64,000 bases of DNA from Anaerolineae bacterium (GTDB lineage: Bacteria > Chloroflexota > Anaerolineae > 4572-78 > J111): positions 143,586-207,585 of the forward strand of contig JAJVIM010000024.1 of assembly GCA_022071955.1 (NCBI GenBank). Reading direction: 5' to 3'. A program made the position numbers and the translations under genes. Below the pieces are notes generated by a model that saw nothing but the letters and a program-made list of their open reading frames with translations, made no database searches and was not told the origin of the DNA. Shown here piece by piece: positions 58,065 through 64,000 of the stretch (position 1 is its first letter; each line of letters begins with the position of its first letter).

Positions 58065-58430
58065 TTAACGGCCGGACTTTTGCTTGACTTTTTTGACAAT
58101 AGTCACGAAGATGGCGATAAGTTCTTCGGTTTCAGTGTGTAAAGTCGCTAACCGTTCTTTGGGCATAATGCCAGATTGGCCCAACAGTTCCAGCCAGTAG
58201 GCGGTTTCTTCCAATTCCTGTAGCCCGCCCTGAATTTTGTTGATGAAGTCGGCATCAGACTTGGCGCGCTGCGCCTCTCGATAGTGCGCGCCAACTGATG
58301 TCCCTGATTGGAGCAATTGTTTGCCCAGCACTTGCGCTTCGGTTGTTTTGGGCAGGGCCGCGTACAGTTTGATAAGCCGCAAGGCATAATTTCTGGTACG
58401 GGCGACTAAATCTGGCTCAGCTTGACTCAT
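58065..58430 (-). CDS. four-helix bundle (S23 / 23S rRNA intervening-sequence-type) protein
   Basis: A 121-residue helical protein of the four-helix bundle family often found inside 23S rRNA intervening sequences and elsewhere. Signatures: VARTRNYALRLIKLYAALP, GKQLLQSGTSVGAHYREAQRAKSDADFI in segments, and KIQGGLQELEETAYWLELL. Its role is unknown. It interrupts the aro operon between aroF and tyrA and is flanked by CATCCTTC / GAAGGATG repeats on both sides, which suggests insertion. Confidence 0.9.
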   Translation of the reverse strand: MSQAEPDLVARTRNYALRLIKLYAALPKTTEAQVLGKQLLQSGTSVGAHYREAQRAKSDADFINKIQGGLQELEETAYWLELLGQSGIMPKERLATLHTETEELIAIFVTIVKKVKQKSGR

Positions 58431-58454
58431 CCTTCCGCCTTCAAATTTTATCCT

Positions 58455-59468
58455 TTAGATCGTTCGCCCCACCGCCTGGGCCACAGCCCGCACTTCGGTC
58501 ATCAACTCGGCAAAGCGGTGCGGTTTGAGCGATTGCTCGCCATCGCTGACGGCTTCGGCGGGGTTGGGATGCACTTCAATGATGAGGCCATCGGCGCCGG
58601 CGGCCACGGCGGCTTTGCTGGCCGCTTTAACCAGCGTCCATTTGCCGGTAGCGTGGCTGGGATCAACCACCACGGGTAAATGGGTCAATTCTTTGAGTAC
58701 CGGCACGGCGTTAATATCGAGCGTGTTGCGGGTGTATTTTTCAAAGGTGCGGATGCCGCGCTCGCACAACACCACTTTGTGGTTACCGTTAGACATAATG
58801 TATTCGGCGCTCATCAACAACTCTTCAATCGTACTCATCATTCCCCGTTTCAGCAAGACCGGTTTATTGGTCTTGCCCACGGCATTGAGCAGGGCGTAAT
58901 TTTGCATGTTGCGCGTGCCGATTTGCAGCATATCGGCGTATTCGCAGATCAAATCAACCTGATCGGGGGCCATTACTTCTGTCACCACGTACAGGCCGGT
59001 GGCTTCGCGGGCTTTGGCCAGAATTTTCAGCCCCTCTTCGCCCATGCCCTGGAAAGAGTAGGGCGAGGTGCGTGGTTTGAACGCGCCGCCGCGCAGCATA
59101 TGCGCGCCCGCCTCTTTAACCGCGTAGGCAGTTTCCAGCACCTGCTCCATGCTTTCCACCGAGCAGGGGCCGGCCATCACAATGACCTTTTCGCTGCCAA
59201 ATTCGTGGCCGTTGATGGCAATTTTGCTGTCTTCGGGGTGAAAATCACGGCTGGCCAGCTTGAACGGTCGCAGCACCGGCACTACCCGGTCAACGCCGTG
59301 CATGCGGCTGATGGCGCCTTTATCTAACTGGCGTTCATCGCCAATAACGCCGATGATGGTCCGTTCTTCGCCGCGGGACAGGTGCGTGCGCAGCCCCAGC
59401 TTGTCTACCCGGGTGACAACAGCGTCAACATCGCTGTCTGTAGCATTCATATTCATGATGATAATCAT
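58455..59468 (-). CDS. aroF: 3-deoxy-7-phosphoheptulonate synthase (DAHP synthase, type I-beta)
   Basis: First shikimate step: condenses PEP and erythrose 4-phosphate. The 337-residue protein has an N-terminal ferredoxin-like (ACT-like) regulatory domain (1-75: MIIIMNMNATDSDVDAVVTR), known in Thermotoga to bind Tyr or Phe, and a KDO8P-type barrel with VIVMAGPCSVESMEQV, GGAFKPRTSPYSFQGMGEEG, MLQIGTRNMQNYALL, VLLKRGMMSTIEE and VVDPSHATGKW. GAGGAG lies five to six bases before the ATG. It is the first enzyme gene after the aromatic leader and terminator, so the pathway may be controlled both by allostery and attenuation. Confidence 0.96.
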   Translation of the reverse strand: MIIIMNMNATDSDVDAVVTRVDKLGLRTHLSRGEERTIIGVIGDERQLDKGAISRMHGVDRVVPVLRPFKLASRDFHPEDSKIAINGHEFGSEKVIVMAGPCSVESMEQVLETAYAVKEAGAHMLRGGAFKPRTSPYSFQGMGEEGLKILAKAREATGLYVVTEVMAPDQVDLICEYADMLQIGTRNMQNYALLNAVGKTNKPVLLKRGMMSTIEELLMSAEYIMSNGNHKVVLCERGIRTFEKYTRNTLDINAVPVLKELTHLPVVVDPSHATGKWTLVKAASKAAVAAGADGLIIEVHPNPAEAVSDGEQSLKPHRFAELMTEVRAVAQAVGRTI

Positions 59469-59586
59469 TTTTTCTCCTCATTAGACCTGCTGTGTATTTT
59501 GTCAACGCTGGCGGGCGCGCGGCCCGTCAATTTCCCCGTTAAATCCAATGGTTGTTTATAGAAAATAACACCTCCCTGGCTGAACC

Positions 59587-59621
59587 AAAAAAAAGGGCGC
59601 AACCGGTAGTGGGTTGCGCCC
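59587..59621 (-). terminator. attenuator terminator ahead of aroF
   Basis: On the minus strand GGGCGCAACC pairs perfectly with GGTTGCGCCC (ten pairs, seven-base loop) and is followed by eight U residues. It lies 25 bases beyond the leader stop codon and about 120 bases before the aroF start, so it would stop transcription before the operon unless overridden. Confidence 0.95.
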
Positions 59622-59645
59622 TGAAATTGGTTCGACAAAATGATG

Positions 59646-59825
59646 TCAGTTACCGATCAGCACGCTCCCCGGTGCGCTCCAAAAGTAATACCAAAAATAA
59701 AAAACGCCCGCAACAAACGTAGCGAGCGTAACAAACCAAATAGCGCCATCGGCCTCATGATGCGGACGCCGGGCGACTTTTACTGCGGTTTGAATTTTGA
59801 TCTGCTGGCGAAGCTGCCGGGACAT
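59646..59825 (-). CDS. aromatic-rich leader peptide, candidate attenuator peptide of the aro operon
   Basis: A 59-residue reading frame, ATG to TGA, with AAGGG seven bases before the ATG and a start about 20 bases after the predicted transcription start. Residues 42-49 are FYFWYYFW, eight aromatic codons in a row, with two Trp, three Phe and three Tyr; more Phe/Trp precede (IWFV). The intrinsic terminator follows 25 bases after the stop codon, and the DAHP synthase gene comes next. This is the layout of a ribosome-stalling attenuator. The alternative is a small single-span membrane protein, since residues about 29-49 are hydrophobic, and the length exceeds most known leader peptides. Confidence 0.75.
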   Translation of the reverse strand: MSRQLRQQIKIQTAVKVARRPHHEADGAIWFVTLATFVAGVFYFWYYFWSAPGSVLIGN

Positions 59826-59851
59826 ATCAGTACCCTTACAATATTGGGTGC

Positions 59852-59880
59852 ATCATAACATACAACCCGGGCCGTGTCAA
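59852..59880 (-). promoter_or_regulatory. consensus promoter of the shikimate operon
   Basis: On the minus strand TTGACA, exactly 17 bases, TATGAT. Transcription would start near 59845, about 20 bases before the leader ATG. Confidence 0.92.
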
Positions 59881-59905
59881 TCTTTTTTTGCCCGATTTTT
59901 TCACC

Positions 59906-59935
59906 TTGCACCGGCCAATTGAGTTATGTTATAAT
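59906..59935 (+). promoter_or_regulatory. promoter of the small gene and the LSDAT-SLATT gene
   Basis: TTGCAC, 18 bases, TATAAT. It is divergent from the aro promoter, with only 25 bases between the two -35 boxes, so the two may compete or share a regulator. Confidence 0.8.
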
Positions 59936-60018
59936 CATACCGCCGCTTGCAAAAATCGATGCAAACCGAAAAATTATTGGATGAAAGTTACAGGTTCGTT
60001 GAAAATGGAGGCATTGAA

Positions 60019-60303
60019 ATGGTCATTTTGCGGATCGAACACCCTGTTCCGGATTTTGATGGGTGGAAGCAGGCTTTCGATAGCGACCCTGTTGGCCGGG
60101 AGAAGTCGGGCGTGCGCCATTATCAGATTTTGCGAGCAATCAACGATGCCAATTACGTGATGATCGATCTTGAATTTGACACCGTGGCCCAGGCCGAAGC
60201 TCTGCTCGCCGCGATGCGGGTCATCTGGGGGCGCGTTGAGGGCAAAATTATGATGAATCCTCAGGCCCGGATTGTCGAGGTTGTGGAAACTAAATCATAT
60301 TGA
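60019..60303 (+). CDS. small uncharacterised protein, ferredoxin-like fold suspected
   Basis: A 94-residue protein. ATG 60019 has GGAGG at ideal distance and is preferred to one at 59947. The pattern VILRIEHPVPDFDGWKQAFD, VRHYQILRAINDANYVMIDLEFD (in segments), AEALLAAMRVIWGRVEGKIMMNPQARIVEVVE resembles the antibiotic-biosynthesis-monooxygenase (ABM) or dimeric alpha/beta-barrel shape, but I see no catalytic residues. It starts the transcription unit that continues 27 bases later with the LSDAT-SLATT gene, so it could be a small ligand-binding partner; that is inference. Confidence 0.75.
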   Translation: MVILRIEHPVPDFDGWKQAFDSDPVGREKSGVRHYQILRAINDANYVMIDLEFDTVAQAEALLAAMRVIWGRVEGKIMMNPQARIVEVVETKSY

Positions 60304-60330
60304 GTTCAGGGTACTTTATGGAGGATGTTT

Positions 60331-62178
60331 GTGGACGCACCAAAAATTGAGCCTGCTGTTGACACCGATCAAACGCCAGCCGCGCCCGCGCTGCCGGAAA
60401 CGCCGCCTGCCGCCGAAGTAGCCGGCCTCAGTGTGCGCCCGGTAAATTTTGCCAACAAAAATCGAGCCAAACTGCTCGTGGCCCCACCCGAGTTTGACCC
60501 CCAGGCGGTGATCCGGGCGCTGGAACTGCCCCAACCCAAGTCGGTGTTGCTGCTGGTGGGCGATACCGCTACACTTCAGGGCGATGACGAAGCTCATTTG
60601 GTGCAGCTTTTTAGCCGTGGCGTCGCTCGCGCCCTGGCCGATATGAATGCGCTCATCATCGATGGCGGACGGCAAACGGCGCTGTCAGATTTGATGGGGC
60701 AGGCCGTGGCCGACCGGGGCCGCAAATCGGCGCTGCTGGGCGTGGCCGCCGCCGACCGGGTGAGCTATCCCGGCCAGCCCGATGCCGGCGCAAATCGCGA
60801 GCCGCTGGATTCCAACCATTCCCATTTTATTTTGACCGATGGCAGCGAAACCGACACGCTTTTTAAAGTGGCGGACGCGCTGGCCAACCCGCGCTCGGTG
60901 GTGACGCTGTTGGTAGGCGGCGACAGCCAGGCCAGGCGGCAAATTCTGGAAAGTGTGCGGCTGGGCTGGCCGGTAATTGCGCTGCGCGGCAGCGGCGGCC
61001 TGGCCGATGAAATTGCCGCGCTCAACCGCAAGCAGCCGGCCTTTATCCCCGCTGCGGACCTGGCCGAAATCATCATCGATGGCAAACTGTACGTTGCCCA
61101 ACTGCGCGGGCCAATCAGCGCCTTTCAGCGGCTGTTGGAGCAGGTGCTCAGCCTGCAGGACGCCGACGACGAGTTGAGTACGCTGGAACTGGTGTGGCAG
61201 CGCTTTGCCATGTACGACAAAAACGCCAATTTGCAGCAGCGCGATTTTAACCGTGTTCAGGTGGCGATTCTGGCGCTGGGCGTAATCGCCACGTTTTTGG
61301 CGCTGCTGGAGACCACGCTGAAAATTAATGCCGATGTGCTGACCAACCCCACGTTTCGGGCCATCGACCAGGTGTTGTTTTTTGTGTTGCTGCTCATCCC
61401 CATTACTATCACCGCGTTGATTGCCGCCGCCAATCGCTTTAGCGCCGGTAACAAATGGATTTTACTCCGCGCCGGCGCCGAAAGTTTGAAAAAAGAGATT
61501 TACCGCTACCGCACCCGCGTTGAAATTTACAGTGACCGCGAAACCCGCAGCGTGTCGCGGGAAATGAAGCTCCACCGCAAAGAAGAAATGCTCAGCCGCA
61601 AACTGATGCAAACCGAAGTGAACGTGGCTGCGCTCAAACCCTACACCGGGCCAATCCCGCCCGCCAACGTGGCCGTTCCCGGCGACGATGGCCTCAGTTT
61701 TCTCACCCCGGAGCGGTACATCACCTACCGCGTTGACGACCAGCTCAACTATTATCAGCGCAAAGCTGTAAAGTTGGAACAGCGGCTCAAGCGGTTGCAG
61801 TGGTTAATTTACCTCTTCGGCGGCGTCGGGACGCTGCTGGTGGCTATGCGGCTGGAGCTGTGGATTGCGCTGACCACCGGACTGGTGGCGGCGTTAGCCA
61901 CTTACATGGAATACAAAAAAATTGAAGAAACGCTGATGCGTTACAACCAAACTGCTACCGAGTTGAGCAGTATTCGCAGTTGGTGGGTGGCCCTCTCGTC
62001 TGAAGAGCAAGCCGACCCGGCCAATCTGGACAAGCTGGTGGGCCAAACCGAAACCACCATTCACAGCGAACACGCCCAGTGGGTGCAGGAAATGCAGGAC
62101 GCCATGGCCGAACTTCGCGCCGAGCAAACCGAGGAGTTGAAACGGCAAAAAGAAAACACCACGTCGGAGTCAAGTTGA
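60331..62178 (+). CDS. LSDAT (TRPM SLOG-like) domain fused to tandem SLATT membrane domains
   Basis: A protein of about 615 residues. GTG 60331 lies six bases after GGAGG; ATG 60325 touches that site and is less likely. Residues about 45-260 match the LSDAT domain, the Rossmann-like nucleotide sensor also at the N-terminus of TRPM channels: IIDGGRQTALSDLMGQA, ALLGVA, LDSNHSHFILTDG, TLLVGGDSQARR and PVIALRGSGGLADEIAAL. Then come two helix pairs at about 310-370 and 490-530, each followed by an amphipathic helix (KWILLRAGAESLKKEIYRYR; EYKKIEETLMRYNQTATEL), typical of SLATT/DUF4231. The end is a coiled coil. Such proteins are predicted nucleotide-activated membrane effectors. Confidence 0.85.
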   Translation: MDAPKIEPAVDTDQTPAAPALPETPPAAEVAGLSVRPVNFANKNRAKLLVAPPEFDPQAVIRALELPQPKSVLLLVGDTATLQGDDEAHLVQLFSRGVARALADMNALIIDGGRQTALSDLMGQAVADRGRKSALLGVAAADRVSYPGQPDAGANREPLDSNHSHFILTDGSETDTLFKVADALANPRSVVTLLVGGDSQARRQILESVRLGWPVIALRGSGGLADEIAALNRKQPAFIPAADLAEIIIDGKLYVAQLRGPISAFQRLLEQVLSLQDADDELSTLELVWQRFAMYDKNANLQQRDFNRVQVAILALGVIATFLALLETTLKINADVLTNPTFRAIDQVLFFVLLLIPITITALIAAANRFSAGNKWILLRAGAESLKKEIYRYRTRVEIYSDRETRSVSREMKLHRKEEMLSRKLMQTEVNVAALKPYTGPIPPANVAVPGDDGLSFLTPERYITYRVDDQLNYYQRKAVKLEQRLKRLQWLIYLFGGVGTLLVAMRLELWIALTTGLVAALATYMEYKKIEETLMRYNQTATELSSIRSWWVALSSEEQADPANLDKLVGQTETTIHSEHAQWVQEMQDAMAELRAEQTEELKRQKENTTSESS

Positions 62179-62233
62179 TGGTAGCGCAATGTAAAATCGA
62201 GGCAACTTGAAATAGCTCAAACCTTGCCTAAAA

Positions 62234-62312
62234 AACAGACAGGATTAACAGGATTTACCCCGTGCCGGGACGGTGCATGATGAGGTAAAACAAAATCCTG
62301 TTAATTCTGTTT
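62234..62312. repeat. ACAGGATTAACAGGATTT-type inverted repeat
   Basis: ACAGACAGGATTAACAGGAT on the left mirrors ATCCTGTTAATTCTGT on the right with one mismatch. A GC-rich loop (CCGTGCCGGGACGG) lies between. Found 5' of the amidohydrolase gene. Confidence 0.7.
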
Positions 62313-62343
62313 AAATTTCCCAAATTATCCCAAAGTATCGCAA

Positions 62344-63939
62344 ATGAATCCCAATTTGATTATCTTCAATGCCAAAATCTTTACCGCAAACCCGGCCCAA
62401 CCCTGGGCCGAAGCCGCGGCCTGCGCCAACGGCCAGTTTGTGGCCGTCGGACGCACGGCAGATGTGCTGCCGCTGGCGGCCGCAACCACCCAAAAAATCG
62501 ATGCCGGCGGCCGGCTGGTACTGCCCGGCCTCATCGACGCCCACATTCACTTTTTGCAGGTGGCCATCCGCCAGCAACAGGTGAGCCTTTTTGGCGTCAC
62601 CGATTTTGCCGAGGTGCGCCGGCGGGTGCAGGCCGCCGTTGAACAGGCCCAACCCGGTGACTGGGTGCAGGGCTGGGGCTGGGACGAAAATCTGTGGGAT
62701 GTCGCCCCTACCGTCGCCCTGCTGGACGACATTTCGCCGCGCACGCCGGTGGCGCTGGCCCGCATGGACATGCACACCTGGTGGGTAAACAGCGCCGCGC
62801 TCAAACAGGCCGGCGTCACCCGCAACACGCCCAATCCCCCCGACAGCAAAATTGAGCGCGACGCCGCCGGCAACCCCACCGGCCTGCTGCGCGAGTGGAA
62901 CGCCATCGCGTTGGTGCAGCCCTACATCCCCCGGCCCAATGCTAGCACGCTGCGGCAGTGGCTGGTTGACGCGATGGCCCGGCTGCACCAGTTTGGCATC
63001 ACCGGCATCCACGACCAGCGGGTGGAGCGCGAAGGGCGGCAGTCGTTCCGGTTGCTGCAATCGTTGCGGCGGGCCGGCCAACTGAAGCTGCGGGTTCACA
63101 TAAACATCGCCGCCGAATTTCTGCCTCAGGCCGCCGCGCTCGGTTTGCAGCCCGGGTTTGGCGACGACCGGCTGTGGCTGGGCCACGTGAAGGCCTTTGC
63201 CGATGGCACAATGGGGTCGCAAACGGCGCTGATGTTGCAGCCGTTTGAGGGCGATTCGGCCAACACCGGGTTGGCCATCACTCCGGCCAGCAAACTCACC
63301 GAGCTGGCGGTGCAGGCGCGGCAGGCCGGATTTTCGCTGTCGGTGCACGCCATTGGCGACCGCGCCGTGCGCGACGTGGCTCAGGTGATGAGCGAATTTC
63401 CGCCCGATTCGGCCGCCGGGCAGTTGCCACACCGGATTGAGCACGTGCAGGTTATCAATTCCGCCGACTTGCCGGCGCTGGCCCAACACGCTATTTTTGC
63501 CAGCGTGCAGCCGGTCCATTTGATAACAGATTGGCGCACCGCCGACAAAGTGTGGGGGCCGCGCGCCCGCTACGCCTACGCTTTTCGCTCGCTGTTGGAG
63601 CGCGGCACGCTGCTGGCGTTTGGCTCGGATGCGCCGGTGGCCCCCGCCGACCCGCTGCTGGGTATTTACGCCGCGCTCACCCGGCAGGATGAACAGGGCC
63701 TGCCCGCCGGCGGCTGGTACCCGCAGGAACGCATCGATCTGGAAACGGTGCTGCACGCCTACACCACCGGCCCGGCGGCGCTGGCCGGCAAAACTGATGT
63801 GCAGGGCAGCATCGCGCCCGGCAAGTGGGCCGATCTGATTGTGCTCAGTCACAACCTGTTTGAAATTGACCCGGCCGATATTCCCGCCGCCAAAGTAGAG
63901 GCCACCATATTTGCCGGCGAAGTTGTGTTTGAACGCTAA
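62344..63939 (+). CDS. amidohydrolase family protein (YtcJ-like)
   Basis: A 531-residue metal-dependent hydrolase of the amidohydrolase 3 group. The start is ADGKFVAVG-like in place of a signal peptide (IIFNAKIFTANPAQPWAEAA). The metal motif is GLIDAHIHFLQ (HxH), followed by GWGWDENLWD, GITGIHDQRVERE, LWLGHVKAFADGTMGSQTA (metal-binding Lys/His region), SLSVHAIGDRAVRDV (His), LPHRIEHVQVI (His) and LAFGSDAPVAPADPLLGIYA (Asp). The substrate is unknown. It would act in the cytoplasm. No clear ribosome binding site precedes the ATG. Confidence 0.9.
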   Translation: MNPNLIIFNAKIFTANPAQPWAEAAACANGQFVAVGRTADVLPLAAATTQKIDAGGRLVLPGLIDAHIHFLQVAIRQQQVSLFGVTDFAEVRRRVQAAVEQAQPGDWVQGWGWDENLWDVAPTVALLDDISPRTPVALARMDMHTWWVNSAALKQAGVTRNTPNPPDSKIERDAAGNPTGLLREWNAIALVQPYIPRPNASTLRQWLVDAMARLHQFGITGIHDQRVEREGRQSFRLLQSLRRAGQLKLRVHINIAAEFLPQAAALGLQPGFGDDRLWLGHVKAFADGTMGSQTALMLQPFEGDSANTGLAITPASKLTELAVQARQAGFSLSVHAIGDRAVRDVAQVMSEFPPDSAAGQLPHRIEHVQVINSADLPALAQHAIFASVQPVHLITDWRTADKVWGPRARYAYAFRSLLERGTLLAFGSDAPVAPADPLLGIYAALTRQDEQGLPAGGWYPQERIDLETVLHAYTTGPAALAGKTDVQGSIAPGKWADLIVLSHNLFEIDPADIPAAKVEATIFAGEVVFER

Positions 63940-63952
63940 CGGGAGAAAAGTG

Positions 63953-64000
63953 ATGCCTTTCCCTCATCGAAAATTGCTCACCGGCCTGCTCGCGGCGGCT
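63953..64000 (+). CDS. start of an exported protein (cut by the window edge)
   Basis: ATG 63953 follows GGGAGAAAAG. The first 16 residues, MPFPHRKLLTGLLAAA, look like the start of a signal peptide or lipoprotein signal. The rest lies outside the window. Confidence 0.6.
   Translation, partial: MPFPHRKLLTGLLAAA

Noticed and set aside
59470..59880. T-box or other riboswitch ahead of aroF
   Set aside because: No T-box sequence, specifier loop or known aptamer motif was seen; the aromatic open frame plus terminator explains the region better.
62311..63852. 513-residue frame opposite the amidohydrolase
   Set aside because: Shadow of the real gene, which has a full metal motif set.

Overview
The window looks like a chromosomal stretch of a Chloroflexota bacterium, most likely of the Anaerolineae type. 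This is an inference from gene content: a lipoprotein fusing a thioredoxin-like domain to a cyclophilin, a TgpA-like transglutaminase, Thr/Pro-rich tails on surface proteins, FapA-type DUF342, many low-complexity intergenic repeats and about 55-60% GC. TGA is used as a normal stop by several genes, so the code is standard. Nearly all DNA is coding. No phage, transposase or CRISPR array is visible.

Layout. 0.1-3 kb: a GNAT acetyltransferase, then rnhB, rplS and trmD on the minus strand. 3-13 kb: a large secreted Asp-box propeller protein, an L,D-transpeptidase, a thioredoxin-cyclophilin lipoprotein interrupted by an in-frame TGA exactly where the first catalytic Cys should be (a probable selenoprotein with a SECIS-like hairpin), an unknown protein, a DsbA-like protein and rfbB. 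13-23 kb: cell-wall and housekeeping genes (transglutaminase, class A PBP, infA, rdgB, HtrA). 23-26 kb: a signalling module with two degenerate receivers and a divergent intact response regulator. 26-29 kb: ettA, a GxxExxY gene bracketed by palindromic repeats, and an acetyltransferase-methyltransferase fusion. 29-36 kb: a minus-strand envelope/secretion cluster (glycosidase-like protein, SGNH hydrolase, membrane-anchored subtilisin, trypsin-like protease and a stand-alone paralogue of its N-domain). 36-49 kb: groESL under two CIRCE operators, three tRNAs, a metallo-beta-lactamase-fold protein, gyrA, cdsA, polA, and a FapA-like gene with a coiled-coil partner behind a sigma28-like promoter. 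49-59.9 kb: a shikimate cluster holding enzymes for all seven steps (aroF, B, Q, E, K, A, C) plus tyrA. 60-64 kb: a small unknown protein with an LSDAT-SLATT membrane protein, an amidohydrolase and a partial gene.

Main points of interest. (1) The UxxC selenoprotein candidate at 8628-9992. (2) A 59-codon reading frame (59646-59825) at the head of the shikimate operon, with eight consecutive aromatic codons (FYFWYYFW) followed by a strong intrinsic terminator: the architecture of a transcription attenuator for aromatic amino acids. (3) A dispersed family of G/C-tract repeats whose central hairpin is perfectly paired but different in sequence in each copy. (4) A divergent LSDAT-SLATT protein resembling predicted nucleotide-sensing membrane effectors. 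(5) A kinase/regulator pair whose receiver domains have lost the phosphorylatable residues.

The shikimate cluster reads from a consensus promoter at 59852-59880, through the leader peptide and terminator, into aroF and then downstream. Several junctions between its genes carry palindromic elements of different families, which could process or stabilise segments of a long transcript.
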